From positions 205,554 through 269,553 of the forward strand of contig DERO01000036.1 in assembly GCA_002360945.1 (NCBI GenBank): 64,000 nt of DNA, written 5' to 3'. The notes beneath the pieces were generated by a model that did not search any database, was not told where the DNA came from, and worked only from the letters and a program-made list of their open reading frames with translations. The DNA comes from Leclercia adecarboxylata (GTDB lineage Bacteria > Pseudomonadota > Gammaproteobacteria > Enterobacterales > Enterobacteriaceae). A program made the position numbers and the translations under genes. Positions 23,017-40,621 of the stretch are shown one piece after another; the stretch's first letter is position 1, and each line of letters begins with the position of its first letter.

Positions 23017-23682
23017 ATGTCTCAGATTGATGCAGTATTTTTCGACTGCGACGGTACGTTGGTCGACAGTGAGGTCATCTGTTCCCGGGCGTATGTCACC
23101 ATGTTCCAGGAATTTGGTATCACGCTCGATCTCGAAGAGACGTTCAAACGCTTTAAGGGCGTGAAGCTCTACGAAATCATCGACATCATTAACGCCGAAC
23201 ACGGCGTCAGCCTCGCGAAGGCGGATCTGGAGCCTGTTTACCGCGCCGAGGTCGCACGCCTCTTCGACTCCGAACTGGAAGCCATCGCGGGTGCCAGCGC
23301 CCTGCTGGATGCGATGGCGGTGCCGATGTGCGTGGTCTCTAACGGCCCGGTGAGCAAAATGCAGCACTCCCTTGGCAAGCTGCAGATGCTGCACCATTTC
23401 CCGGAAAAACTGTTCAGCGGCTACGATATCCAGCGCTGGAAACCCGATCCGGCGATGATGTTCCACGCGGCGAAAGCGATGAACGTCAACGTAGAGAATT
23501 GCATCCTGGTCGATGACTCCAGCGCAGGCGCGCAGGCGGGAATTGCAGCGGGCATGGAGGTGTTCTACTTCTGCGCCGATCCGCACAACCCGCCGCTTGA
23601 CCATCCGAAGGTGACGACCTTTACCGATCTGGCCCAGTTGCCGGAACTGTGGAAGGCGCGCGGCTGGCACCTTACCCGCTAA
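23017..23682 (+). CDS. yieH: 6-phosphogluconate phosphatase, HAD superfamily
   Basis: 221 residues, the E. coli YieH length, from the ATG giving MSQIDAVFFDCDGT. A soluble Mg-dependent phosphatase; Asp10 and Asp12 are the nucleophile and acid, and the ILVDDS motif near residue 168 binds the metal. E. coli YieH prefers 6-phosphogluconate and tolerates PLP. It is read divergently from adeP and followed by its own terminator. Confidence 0.95.
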   Translation: MSQIDAVFFDCDGTLVDSEVICSRAYVTMFQEFGITLDLEETFKRFKGVKLYEIIDIINAEHGVSLAKADLEPVYRAEVARLFDSELEAIAGASALLDAMAVPMCVVSNGPVSKMQHSLGKLQMLHHFPEKLFSGYDIQRWKPDPAMMFHAAKAMNVNVENCILVDDSSAGAQAGIAAGMEVFYFCADPHNPPLDHPKVTTFTDLAQLPELWKARGWHLTR

Positions 23683-23689
23683 AACTGAT

Positions 23690-23722
23690 AAGCCGTAAAG
23701 CCAGTCGCTTTACGGCTTTTTG
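23690..23722 (+). terminator. Terminator after yieH
   Basis: AAGCCGTAAAGC (23690-23701) pairs perfectly with GCTTTACGGCTT (23707-23718) and is followed by a T run. Confidence 0.9.
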
Positions 23723-24904
<1,182 letters not shown>

Positions 24905-24917
24905 TTATGCGATCCGG

Positions 24918-26537
<1,620 letters not shown>

Positions 26538-26542
<5 letters not shown>

Positions 26543-26568
26543 TGCCCGCGTAATAGCGGTAACAATCC
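26538..26568 (-). promoter_or_regulatory. Ribonucleic antiterminator (RAT) for a BglG/LicT-family protein
   Basis: The minus strand begins GGATTGTTACCGCTATTA and ends GGCAAAACC, matching the bgl-type RAT consensus (GGATTGTTACTGC...GGCAAAACC) closely in length and in conserved ends. A dephosphorylated BglG-family protein would stabilise it and prevent the overlapping terminator. No such protein gene lies in this window. No convincing promoter was found in 26569-26750. Confidence 0.85.
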
Positions 26569-26753
26569 AGTTTTGCTTAATAACGTTATTAACGCATTAA
26601 CGTATTTCTGAGGCTCGCGTTAATATCGGCATGTTTTAGGGGAGTAGAGAAAAGAAAACAACCGGAAAAAGAGTGAAATGTGACTGACGGCAATATTATT
26701 ACGCGGGAGAGAAAAGAGGTATTTGCAGGGAAAATGTGTTGGTATTTAAATAT

Positions 26754-26774
26754 AACGCCAGCTTAGCTGGCGTT
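26754..26774 (-). terminator. Terminator of the pst-phoU operon
   Basis: AACGCCAGC and GCTGGCGTT form a 9-bp stem with a TAA loop, 11 bp after the phoU stop; the minus-strand tail ATATTTAAAT is U-rich but broken. Confidence 0.7.
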
Positions 26775-26784
26775 ACGGGAGGCA

Positions 26785-27510
26785 TTACTCTTTCGGATCT
26801 TTTCCGGCGAGCATTTTGTCCAGTTCATCCCCGCCGACGTGACGGAAATCCTGGCCCTTCACGAAGTAGAAAATGTATTCGCAGATGTTCTGGCAACGGT
26901 CACCGATACGCTCGATAGAGCGGGCGCAGAACAGGGCGGTCAGGACGCTTGGGATAGTGCGCGTGTCTTCCATCATGTAGGTCATCAGCTGACGCACAAT
27001 GCCTTCGTACTCCTGGTCGACCTTCTTGTCTTCCCGGTAGATACGCACCGCTTCATCCAGATCCATACGCGCAAAGGCATCCAGCACGTCGTGCAGCATC
27101 TGCACGGTGTGGCGACCCAGCGACTCCAGGCTCACCAGCAGCGGCTGGTGCTGCTGGGAGAACTTCTCCAGCGCGGTGCGGCAGATTTTATCCGCCACGT
27201 CGCCAATACGTTCCAGCTCGGCGATGGTTTTGATGATCGCCATTACCAGACGCAGGTCGCTCGCCGTCGGCTGACGCTTGGCAATGATGCGCACGCAGGC
27301 TTCGTCGATCGCCACTTCCATCATGTTGACGTGTTTGTCGCCTTCCACCACGCGCTTCGCCAGTTCGCTGTCCTGATTGTGCATCGCGGTGATGGCGTCA
27401 GAAAGCTGCTGCTCCACCATTCCGCCCATGGTCATCACCTGGGTGCGGATGCTTTCCAGCTCTGCGTTGAACTGGCCGGAAATGTGTTTATTAAGATTAA
27501 GATTATCCAT
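26785..27510 (-). CDS. phoU: Phosphate signalling regulator PhoU
   Basis: 241 residues, the E. coli length. It carries two PhoU helical bundles with the repeated metal-binding motif E/DxxxD ([20 protein letters not shown]-like segments). It links PstSCAB to the PhoR sensor so that PhoB is dephosphorylated when phosphate is plentiful, and limits Pst uptake. Last gene of pstSCAB-phoU, 14 nt after pstB. Confidence 0.98.
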   Translation of the reverse strand: MDNLNLNKHISGQFNAELESIRTQVMTMGGMVEQQLSDAITAMHNQDSELAKRVVEGDKHVNMMEVAIDEACVRIIAKRQPTASDLRLVMAIIKTIAELERIGDVADKICRTALEKFSQQHQPLLVSLESLGRHTVQMLHDVLDAFARMDLDEAVRIYREDKKVDQEYEGIVRQLMTYMMEDTRTIPSVLTALFCARSIERIGDRCQNICEYIFYFVKGQDFRHVGGDELDKMLAGKDPKE

Positions 27511-27524
27511 TGCGCACTCCTGAA

Positions 27525-28310
<786 letters not shown>

Positions 28311-28345
28311 TCATCCGGCGCCGCAGTGTGCCACGCCGTCAATAA

Positions 28346-30198
<1,853 letters not shown>

Positions 30199-30230
30199 TT
30201 ACTCTTCTGTTAAAGACGTTTCACGAAAGT

Positions 30231-30257
30231 TGGCGGGTAAGCTCACGCCACCCGCCA
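30231..30257 (-). terminator. pstS-pstC intergenic hairpin
   Basis: TGGCGGGT (30231-30238) pairs with ACCCGCCA (30250-30257) around 11 nt, without a T tract. Probably an mRNA 3' stabiliser or attenuator after pstS. Confidence 0.55.
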
Positions 30258-30277
30258 TCTTCGTCAAAAATATCCTG

Positions 30278-31351
<1,074 letters not shown>

Positions 31352-31369
31352 TTAGTGGCTACGATGAGC

Positions 31370-31425
31370 AAAATAGGACAAACAGGTGACAGATAAATGT
31401 ACGAATTATGACAGTTTTATGACAG
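31370..31425 (-). promoter_or_regulatory. PhoB-activated pstS promoter with two Pho boxes
   Basis: The minus strand has CTGTCATAAAACTGTCAT at 31408-31425, a perfect 18-bp Pho box. A second, weaker copy TCTGTCACCTGTTTGTCC lies at 31376-31393, followed by a -10 TATTTT at 31370-31375. The -35 is replaced by the Pho box, as in E. coli pstS. Confidence 0.92.
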
Positions 31426-31573
31426 CGAGAATTTCGCTTTGGGAAAGTTAAAATAACTATTCTATATCAGCTACTTGAATATGATTATGACACTAAGATT
31501 TCAGAAAAATTTTCTTTCTGTGACACTGAAAAAGTTAGCTGAAGATGACAGTTTGTCATTAAAAAACGCGGAG

Positions 31574-31599
31574 AAAAAAGCTCCACCCGAAGGTGGAGC
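31574..31599 (-). terminator. Terminator of glmUS
   Basis: GCTCCACC-TTCG-GGTGGAGC followed by six T, 10 bp after the glmS stop. Confidence 0.92.
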
Positions 31600-31645
31600 C
31601 TGAGGGGATTACTCTACGGTAACGGACTTCGCCAGGTTACGCGGC
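31584..31645 (-). other. attTn7-type site, unoccupied
   Basis: The last codons of glmS are the conserved TnsD-recognition sequence of Tn7-like transposons, which insert about 25 bp past the stop. Here the glmS terminator and then only pstS upstream DNA follow, so no element is present. Assigned from known Tn7 biology. Confidence 0.55.
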
Positions 31646-33438
31646 TGGTCAACGTCGGTACCTTTAATCAGCGCGACGTGATAAGACAGCAACTGCAGCG
31701 GTACGGTATAGAAGATTGGCGCAATTACCTCTTCCACATGCGGCATCTCGATGATGTGCATGTTGTCGCTGCTGATGAAACCGGCATCTTTATCGGCGAA
31801 GACAAACAGAACGCCGCCACGGGCGCGGACTTCTTCGATGTTGGATTTCAGTTTTTCCAGCAGTTCATTGTTAGGTGCCACCACGATCACCGGCATATCC
31901 GCGTCGATCAGCGCCAGCGGGCCATGTTTCAGCTCGCCTGCGGCGTAAGCTTCCGCGTGGATGTAGGAGATCTCTTTCAGCTTCAGGGCACCTTCCAGCG
32001 CGATCGGGTACTGATCGCCACGACCGAGGAACAGAGCGTGATGCTTATCGGAGAAGGATTCCGCCAGGGCTTCAATGCGTTTGTCCTGAGAGAGCATTTG
32101 CTCAATACGGCTCGGCAGCGCCTGCAGGCCGTGAACGATGTCATGCTCAACAGAGGCATCCTGACCTTTCAGACGGGCCAGTTTCGCCACCAGCATCAGC
32201 AGGACCGTCAGCTGGGTGGTGAACGCTTTGGTGGAGGCCACGCCGATTTCGGTGCCGGCTTTGGTCATCAGCGCCAGATCGGATTCACGCACCAGAGAGG
32301 AGCCCGGGACGTTACAGATCGCCAGTGAACCGAGGTAGCCCAGCTCTTTGGAGAGACGCAGCGCCGCCAGGGTATCGGCGGTTTCACCGGACTGTGACAG
32401 GGTGATCATCAGGCTGTTACGGCGCACGGCCGATTTGCGATAGCGGAATTCAGAGGCGATTTCCACGTCGCACGGCACGCCGGCCAGGGCTTCAAACCAG
32501 TAGCGGGAGACCATACCGGAGTTGTAGGAGGTTCCGCAGGCCACAATCTGAATATGCTCGACGTTAGCCAGCATCTCGTTGGCGTTAGCACCCAGCTCGC
32601 TCAGATCGACCTGACCGTGGCTGATGCGCCCGGTCAGGGTGTTTTTGATGGCGTTCGGTTGCTCGTAGATCTCTTTCTGCATGTAGTGACGGTAAGCACC
32701 TTTGTCACCCGCGTCGTACTGCAGGCTGGATTCGATATCCTGACGCTTCACCGGCGCACCAGATTTATCAAACAGTTTCACGTCACGACGGGTGACTTCG
32801 GCAATGTCGCCCTCTTCCATGAAGATAAAGCGACGGGTCACCGGCAGCAGCGCCAGCTGATCGGAGGCGATAAAGTTTTCGCCCATCCCCAGACCAATCA
32901 CCATCGGGCTGCCCGAGCGGGCGGCCAGCAGGGTAGACGGGTCACGGCTGTCCATGATCACGGTGCCGTAGGCGCCGCGCAGCTGTGGGATCGCACGCAG
33001 TACGGCTTCACGCAGCGTACCGCCCTGCTCCAGCTCCCAGTGAACCAGATGGGCGATCACTTCGGTATCGGTTTCAGACACGAAGGTATAACCGCGCTCG
33101 GTGAGTTGTTCGCGCAACGGCTCGTGGTTTTCGATGATGCCGTTATGCACCACCACAATGTGTTCAGAGACATGCGGGTGCGCGTTGCCTTCAGAAGGTT
33201 CACCGTGGGTTGCCCAACGGGTATGGGCAATGCCTGTGCCGCCGTGCAGCGGGGTCTCTTCCGCGGCCTGGGACAGCATGTTTACCTTACCGAGGCGGCG
33301 CAGGCGGGTCATGTGCCCTTCTGCATCGACCACTGCCAGACCGGCAGAGTCGTAACCACGGTATTCCAGACGACGTAACCCTTCGAGAAGGATTTCAGCA
33401 ATATCACGCTGCGCGACTGCGCCAACAATTCCACACAT
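31609..33438 (-). CDS. glmS: Glutamine-fructose-6-phosphate aminotransferase
   Basis: 609 residues, the E. coli length. It makes glucosamine 6-phosphate, the first step to UDP-GlcNAc for peptidoglycan and LPS. The N-terminal glutaminase domain has Cys2 as nucleophile (MCGIVG), and two SIS domains form the isomerase part ([20 protein letters not shown]). In enterobacteria it is co-transcribed with glmU and activated after transcription by the sRNA GlmZ in the leader, where an ERIC element now sits upstream. Confidence 0.98.
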   Translation of the reverse strand: MCGIVGAVAQRDIAEILLEGLRRLEYRGYDSAGLAVVDAEGHMTRLRRLGKVNMLSQAAEETPLHGGTGIAHTRWATHGEPSEGNAHPHVSEHIVVVHNGIIENHEPLREQLTERGYTFVSETDTEVIAHLVHWELEQGGTLREAVLRAIPQLRGAYGTVIMDSRDPSTLLAARSGSPMVIGLGMGENFIASDQLALLPVTRRFIFMEEGDIAEVTRRDVKLFDKSGAPVKRQDIESSLQYDAGDKGAYRHYMQKEIYEQPNAIKNTLTGRISHGQVDLSELGANANEMLANVEHIQIVACGTSYNSGMVSRYWFEALAGVPCDVEIASEFRYRKSAVRRNSLMITLSQSGETADTLAALRLSKELGYLGSLAICNVPGSSLVRESDLALMTKAGTEIGVASTKAFTTQLTVLLMLVAKLARLKGQDASVEHDIVHGLQALPSRIEQMLSQDKRIEALAESFSDKHHALFLGRGDQYPIALEGALKLKEISYIHAEAYAAGELKHGPLALIDADMPVIVVAPNNELLEKLKSNIEEVRARGGVLFVFADKDAGFISSDNMHIIEMPHVEEVIAPIFYTVPLQLLSYHVALIKGTDVDQPRNLAKSVTVE

Positions 33439-33487
33439 AGTTTTAGATTCCGAATAGAGGCTTTACGCCTGCGTTGTCGCTGACCTG

Positions 33488-33616
33488 TATTTACCCTTCG
33501 TCTTTCACGCCGTGACTGCGTTGGCTTTACGTCTTCGCCACGGTCACTTACTTAAGTAAGCTCCCATGGACTCATACGCTTGCCGCCTTGCCACAACGCG
33601 AAATCCGTTGGGTATG
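33488..33616. repeat. ERIC element (intergenic repeat unit) between glmU and glmS
   Basis: About 129 bp matching the ERIC consensus: the core TCACTTACTTAAGTAAGCTC at 33543-33562 corresponds to the palindromic centre, followed by CGCTTGCCGCCTT and ending GTTGGGTATG. It lies wholly inside the glmU-glmS transcript. The remaining bases 33617-33716 contain no gene. Confidence 0.8.
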
Positions 33617-33716
33617 CCCTTTTCGGGCGCCCCGAGCCTTGTAGAGAGTGGGGTTATATTTATGGGTACTGCTTATGGGAGGGGGATTATGTTATCCCCT
33701 CATCCCGAAAATGCTT

Positions 33717-35084
33717 TTACTTCTTCACCGGGCGTTTCCAGCCCTGCTTGTGAACCTGTGGCACGCGGCTGATGACCAGCTCGTTTTCCGCCACATCGCG
33801 TGTCACAGTCGTGCCCGCGGCAATGGTGACACCTTTGCCGATGGTCACAGGGGCCACCAGCTGTGAATCGGATCCGACAAACACGTCGTCGCCAATGATG
33901 GTTTTAAACTTGTTCGCGCCATCGTAGTTGCAGGTGATGGTTCCGGCGCCGATATTCACGTTGTCGCCAATCTCCGCATCGCCCAGATAGGTCAGATGAC
34001 CGGCTTTTGAGCCCTTACCCAGACGCGCTTTTTTCATTTCGACGAAGTTGCCAACGTGAGCGCCTTCCAGCAGTTCTGCGCCCGGACGCAGACGGGCGAA
34101 AGGCCCGATGGTGCAGGCAGCTTCCAGATGGGCATCTTCCACCACGCTGTAGGGGCTGATTTCGCAGTCGTCGCCAATCACGCTGTTTTTGATCACGCAA
34201 CCGGTGCCAATTTTGACGCGGTTACCCAGCGTTACGTTGCCTTCCAGAATAACGTTAGTATCGATCTCGACGTCGCGCCCGTGATTAAGCACCCCACGCA
34301 GATCGAAACGTGATGGATCGCGCAGCATCACGCCCGCCAGCAGCAGTTTTTCTGCCTGCTCGGACTGATAAATACGCTCAAGACGGGAGAGTTGCAGACG
34401 GTTATTCACGCCGTCCGTTTCGCTGATGCGCGCCGGATGAACGGCAGTAATCTCACGCCCTTCCTGATACGCCATCGCGATGATATCGGTGATATAGAAT
34501 TCGCCCTGCGCGTTGTTATTGTTCAACTGCGACAGCCAGCGCTTCATGTCTGCGCCATTGGCGATCAGAATACCGGTGTTAATTTCCTGGATTTCACGCT
34601 GTGCATCGGTGGCGTCTTTGTGCTCGACAATGCCCGTCACCTTGCCGTTTTCACGGGTGATACGGCCATAACCGGACGGATCGTCCAGCTTAACGGTCAG
34701 CAGACCAATGCCGCCCTGCGGCTTCGCGGCACGCAGGCGGGCCAGCGTCTCCACGGAGATCAGCGGCACGTCGCCGTAGAGCATCAGAATGTCTTCGTCG
34801 TCAGAGAAGAACGGAGCGGCCTGCTGCATAGCGTGACCGGTACCCAACTGTTCTGCCTGCAATACCCAGTTGAGCTTGTCATCACACAGCGTCTGCTTCA
34901 GTAGATCGCCACCGTGGCCGTAGACCAGGTGAACCTGGTTCGCGCCCATTTCATTAGCGGCATCAATGACATGCTGCACCATCGCTTTCCCTGCCAGGGT
35001 GTGCAGCACTTTTGGAAGATCGGAATACATGCGGGTGCCTTTGCCTGCGGCAAGAATGACCACGCTCATTGCATTGTTCAACAT
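33717..35084 (-). CDS. glmU: Bifunctional GlcN-1-P acetyltransferase/GlcNAc-1-P uridyltransferase
   Basis: 455 residues (456 in E. coli). It acetylates glucosamine 1-phosphate and then forms UDP-GlcNAc. The N-terminal uridyltransferase has [15 protein letters not shown] near residue 11. The C-terminal half is a left-handed beta-helix of hexapeptide repeats, with the acetyltransferase site around [18 protein letters not shown]. It is cytosolic and trimeric, and first gene of glmUS. Confidence 0.98.
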   Translation of the reverse strand: MLNNAMSVVILAAGKGTRMYSDLPKVLHTLAGKAMVQHVIDAANEMGANQVHLVYGHGGDLLKQTLCDDKLNWVLQAEQLGTGHAMQQAAPFFSDDEDILMLYGDVPLISVETLARLRAAKPQGGIGLLTVKLDDPSGYGRITRENGKVTGIVEHKDATDAQREIQEINTGILIANGADMKRWLSQLNNNNAQGEFYITDIIAMAYQEGREITAVHPARISETDGVNNRLQLSRLERIYQSEQAEKLLLAGVMLRDPSRFDLRGVLNHGRDVEIDTNVILEGNVTLGNRVKIGTGCVIKNSVIGDDCEISPYSVVEDAHLEAACTIGPFARLRPGAELLEGAHVGNFVEMKKARLGKGSKAGHLTYLGDAEIGDNVNIGAGTITCNYDGANKFKTIIGDDVFVGSDSQLVAPVTIGKGVTIAAGTTVTRDVAENELVISRVPQVHKQGWKRPVKK

Positions 35085-35329
35085 ACACGTCCTGACTGTA
35101 ATTTGAGTGAAAAGTAAAACCCTTTGGCGTTGAAAATTCTACATATTTTGCGCCATAAAATGGAGAGGTGGTAAAACGCGCAACCTCGCCGATTTCGGGC
35201 TGTTTAAAGGTTCTTTTTACAGCAGAATAAAGGACTTTGCCTATGGAATATAGCGTGCTTTGGGGAAGTCTCCAGCCCGCACAACATGTTAGCGGTTGTT
35301 TCGCTGCATGAATAAAGCCTGGCTTAAAC

Positions 35330-35384
35330 AAAACACTGTTTTAATTATCGAAATATGTGACCCACAAAAAAGAAACACTGTTTT
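35330..35384 (+). promoter_or_regulatory. Two KdgR-like palindromes upstream of the PL9 lyase
   Basis: AAAACACTGTTTT at 35330-35342 and GAAACACTGTTTT at 35372-35384 lie 42 bp apart. Both resemble the AT-rich KdgR operator core (GAAAC-N-GTTTC type) that controls pectin genes in enterobacteria. Assignment to KdgR is inference. The rest of the 343-bp glmU-lyase gap shows no gene; the divergent glmU promoter is presumably here. Confidence 0.45.
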
Positions 35385-35427
35385 ATTCTGATAATAATAG
35401 CGCTCAATTATTACTCAGGAGAATAAG

Positions 35428-37521
35428 ATGAAGTCTAAAATACCTCTGGCCCTGATGATGTGTAGCGCTTTTTCCGCAACGGCTGCCGAACAAACTCATG
35501 TCTGGAAAGCCATTGCATTTGGGCAATCCACGGATGTGAATTTTTCATCCAACGTGCTGCCGGAAAAAATTGGCGTCAATGATGTCACCATCGACGGGAA
35601 AAAGCTCACGCCGCAGGAGAGCGCCGATCTGACAAAAGCGATCACGGTGGAGAGCCGCGGCGGCAAAATAGCCAACTCCCACGACGGGTTAACCTTCTTT
35701 TATACCGAACTGCCAGCCAGCGAGAATTTCGTCCTGCAGGCCAACATCCGGGTGGATCAGTTTGGACCGGAGAATGGCGCGAAACCCGCCGCGCAGGAAG
35801 GAGCCGGGCTGCTGGTGCGGGATGTCCTCGGGAATCCGCGTCAGCAGCCGCTAAAAACCGGTTATGAGGAGTTCCCTGCAGCGTCGAACCAGGTGATGAA
35901 CGCCATCATGACCCAGGATAAAAAAGATCATCAGCGGGTGAAAATGCAGGCCATCACCCGGGAGGGGATCACCCAGCCGTGGGGCAACGCTGGGGCAGCC
36001 ATTAAAAAACAGAGTTACAAGGAAGAGGTGGACCTGAGTCAGACCCCCGAGTTTCGTCTCAAGCTGCAGCGCACGGACGATGGCTTTATTACCGCCTGGG
36101 CCCCGGTGGACAGCGACAGCTGGGTGAGCAAGAGCGTGCCGCGCGCGGATCTTGTTTCGGTGCAAAACAAGGATAGCTATTACGTCGGTTTCTTCGCCTC
36201 GCGGAATGCCAGAATCACGGTGACCAACGCCTCGCTGACCACCACTCCCGCGCATACCGTCATTTCGAAGCCGTGGCAGGCAGAGCCGCTGCCGCTGGTG
36301 GTGCAATTGGCTTCCGGGAACGTCAGCGCTTCCGGGGATTATCTGTTGCAGGCGCGCGCCAATGAAGACGGGGTATTCAGCGTCCGGCAAAACGAAGTGG
36401 TGATCGGTAATGAGAAAGCGGTAAAAGCGGGAGAGATGTACACCCTGCCAGCACGCCTTGAACAGACCAGCACCTTTACGCTGACCTTTACTCCGTCTCA
36501 GGGCGAGCCGGTAAACCAACAACTCACCGTGGAACGTATCGCCGACAGGGATACGGCGCTGCTGTATGCCGCGCCAGACGGCAAAGCGGAGGCGAAAGGC
36601 ACCGCCGATGCGCCGCTGGATCTCGCCACCGCCATCGCGCTGCTGGCCCCCGGCGGTAAGCTGGTGCTGAAAAGCGGCGATTATCCTCGCAGCGCGATCC
36701 CGCTCTCGGCCAGCGGCAGCAGCAACAAGATCAAGACGCTGCAGGCTGAGGGTAAAGTAGCGATCCGTGGCCTGCTGCTGGACGCCAGCTACTGGCATAT
36801 CCAGGGGATCGACGTCACGGAGAAAAGCCTGCGCGTGCAGGGCAGTCATAACCTGATCGAGCGCGTCACCGCGTACCGCAATGACGATACCGGGATCCAG
36901 ATCTCCTCTCCGGAGAAGATTGGCCGGCCGTTATGGGCAAGCTATAACCGGGTGGTGGATTCCGAATCTTATGCCAATGAGGATCCCGGCAAGATTAACG
37001 CCGATGGCTTCGCGGTGAAGATGCGGGTAGGCGACGGCAACCGCCTGGAACATTGCTATGCCCACGACAATATCGACGACGGTTTCGATCTGTTCAACAA
37101 GATTGAGGATGGTGCAAACGGCGTGGTGGTGATCGAGAACTCTATTGCCAGCAACAATACCAGTAACGGCTTCAAGCTCGGCGGGGAAGGACAGCCTGTG
37201 GCGCACCAGATCCGCAACAGCAAAGCCACCGGTAATCATCTGGACGGTTTCACCGATAATTTTAACCCGGGCAAGCTGGTGGTGGAGCACAACATTGCAG
37301 TGGATAACCAGCGCTTTAACTATATCTTCCGCCCAAGCCCGTACGGCGACGTCACAACCCAGGGGACCTTTACCGGCAATCTGTCGATCCGTAATCAGCC
37401 TGGCGAGTATGATGATGCGGTGGTGGGGACCATTGATAATACGAACTACTTTATCGTGAAGGGCAAAAGCGTGAATGCGGATGGGAAGGAGCTAGACAAG
37501 ACGCAGGTGCAGACCCAATAA
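35428..37521 (+). CDS. pelX: Secreted PL9-family polysaccharide lyase (exopolygalacturonate/pectate lyase-like)
   Basis: 697 residues. A signal peptide is cleaved near residue 20 (ATAA-EQTH). An N-terminal beta-rich region (about 21-370) precedes a right-handed beta-helix (about 375-680). The PL9 calcium ligands are visible with the spacing of Pel9A: Asp526 (NADGF), Asp550, Asp551 and Asp554 (DDGFD). The probable catalytic lysine is Lys583 (NGFKLGG). Closest known type is PelX, an exo-acting pectate lyase. The substrate is inferred from the family. AGGAG lies 7 nt before the ATG. No counterpart exists between glmU and atpC in E. coli. Confidence 0.78.
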   Translation: MKSKIPLALMMCSAFSATAAEQTHVWKAIAFGQSTDVNFSSNVLPEKIGVNDVTIDGKKLTPQESADLTKAITVESRGGKIANSHDGLTFFYTELPASENFVLQANIRVDQFGPENGAKPAAQEGAGLLVRDVLGNPRQQPLKTGYEEFPAASNQVMNAIMTQDKKDHQRVKMQAITREGITQPWGNAGAAIKKQSYKEEVDLSQTPEFRLKLQRTDDGFITAWAPVDSDSWVSKSVPRADLVSVQNKDSYYVGFFASRNARITVTNASLTTTPAHTVISKPWQAEPLPLVVQLASGNVSASGDYLLQARANEDGVFSVRQNEVVIGNEKAVKAGEMYTLPARLEQTSTFTLTFTPSQGEPVNQQLTVERIADRDTALLYAAPDGKAEAKGTADAPLDLATAIALLAPGGKLVLKSGDYPRSAIPLSASGSSNKIKTLQAEGKVAIRGLLLDASYWHIQGIDVTEKSLRVQGSHNLIERVTAYRNDDTGIQISSPEKIGRPLWASYNRVVDSESYANEDPGKINADGFAVKMRVGDGNRLEHCYAHDNIDDGFDLFNKIEDGANGVVVIENSIASNNTSNGFKLGGEGQPVAHQIRNSKATGNHLDGFTDNFNPGKLVVEHNIAVDNQRFNYIFRPSPYGDVTTQGTFTGNLSIRNQPGEYDDAVVGTIDNTNYFIVKGKSVNADGKELDKTQVQTQ

Positions 37522-37523
37522 CC

Positions 37524-37573
37524 AGAGCGGCGCTTCGCTTATCACACTACGGTAAGCGTGGCGCCACCCGGCA
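37524..37573. repeat. REP-like palindrome after the PL9 lyase
   Basis: GGCGC-TTC-GCTTAT and GGTAAGC-GTG-GCGCC form an imperfect hairpin typical of REP/BIME units, directly after the lyase stop and converging with the micro-ORF. Confidence 0.55.
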
Positions 37574-37582
37574 CATCAGCAC

Positions 37583-37654
37583 TTAGTGGTTGAACGTACC
37601 GAAAGAAACGCTCATGTTGCTGAAGAGGGCGATGATTTTGTTGATGAGTTTCAT
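37583..37654 (-). CDS. Putative 23-residue peptide
   Basis: The minus strand encodes a peptide starting MKLINKIIALFSNM and ending GTFNH. AGGAT lies 8 nt before the ATG. Lys2 and Lys6 among Leu/Ile/Phe suggest a short amphipathic membrane-associated helix, loosely recalling small proteins such as AzuC, but I recognise no homolog. It lies after the atp terminator, so it must have its own promoter; a perfect CRP palindrome is 33 bp upstream. The start, ribosome-binding site and context support it, but a chance ORF cannot be excluded. Confidence 0.45.
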   Translation of the reverse strand: MKLINKIIALFSNMSVSFGTFNH

Positions 37655-37686
37655 GATGGCATCCTGATATTGTTTGAGTTCAGTTT

Positions 37687-37702
37687 TGTGACATTCATCA
37701 CA
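37687..37702 (-). promoter_or_regulatory. Strong CRP-binding site upstream of the 23-residue ORF
   Basis: Perfect TGTGA-N6-TCACA, extended to an 8-bp arm palindrome TTTTGTGA/TCACAAAA at 37684-37705. Centred 40 bp before the ORF start. Confidence 0.75.
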
Positions 37703-37743
37703 AAACGAAGTCTACTCCTGACCATTTCGCCGATCAATCTTTT

Positions 37744-37759
37744 TGTGATCTAAATCAAA
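37744..37759 (-). promoter_or_regulatory. Second CRP- or FNR-like site
   Basis: The minus strand reads TTTGATTTAGATCACA: TTGAT-N4-ATCAC is a 9/10 match to the FNR box and also a near match to CRP. It is 57 bp from the perfect CRP site. A possible -10, TAGACT, lies between the two at 37709-37714. Confidence 0.5.
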
Positions 37760-37807
37760 AAATAATAAAACCTCGTTTTAGTTTCATATTTACTGAAACA
37801 GCGCCAT

Positions 37808-37840
37808 AAAAAAAGCCAGCCTGGAGACCAGACTGGCTTT
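37808..37840 (-). terminator. Terminator of the atp operon
   Basis: The minus strand reads AAAGCCAGTCTGG-TCT-CCAGGCTGGCTTT followed by T residues (seven T in all), 19 bp after atpC. Confidence 0.92.
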
Positions 37841-37858
37841 CGTACTTTCAAGCCGGTG

Positions 37859-38278
37859 TTACATCGCTTTTTTGGTCAACTCGATAACGCGCAGTTTCGC
37901 GATCGCTTTGGCCAGCTCTGCAGACGCCTGAGCGTAATCCACGTCGCCATGAGAGCTCTTAATGTGCTCTTCAGCTTTACGCTTCGCTTCCAGAGCTCGC
38001 GCTTCGTCGAGATCCTGGCCACGAATTGCGGTATCAGCCAGTACGGTCACGCTGCCAGGTTGCACTTCAATCATGCCCCCGGACAGATAGATAAACTCTT
38101 CATGACCGAACTGTTTAACGATGCGGATCATACCAGGCTTAATGGCGGTGAGCAGCGGGGCGTGTCCCGGGAAGATACCCAGTTCACCTTCGCTACCCGT
38201 TACCTGGATTTTCTCGACCAGACCAGAGAACATTTGTTGCTCTGCGCTGACGACGTCCAGGTGGTAAGTCATTGCCAT
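37859..38278 (-). CDS. atpC: ATP synthase epsilon subunit
   Basis: 139 residues: an N-terminal beta-sandwich and a C-terminal two-helix domain that can extend into F1 to inhibit hydrolysis. Part of the central stalk with gamma. Last gene of atpIBEFHAGDC, 20 nt after atpD. Confidence 0.98.
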   Translation of the reverse strand: MAMTYHLDVVSAEQQMFSGLVEKIQVTGSEGELGIFPGHAPLLTAIKPGMIRIVKQFGHEEFIYLSGGMIEVQPGSVTVLADTAIRGQDLDEARALEAKRKAEEHIKSSHGDVDYAQASAELAKAIAKLRVIELTKKAM

Positions 38279-38298
38279 ATCACCCTCCGATTAAGGCG

Positions 38299-40571
<2,273 letters not shown>

Positions 40572-40621
40572 GAGCTTCTCCTCAATGCCTTGCGGTCTGC
40601 CCTAAGACAGACCGCCAGACT

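Noticed and set aside
35326..35400. NagC operator upstream of glmU
   Set aside because: Expected from E. coli biology, but no convincing NagC consensus was found in 35085-35427.
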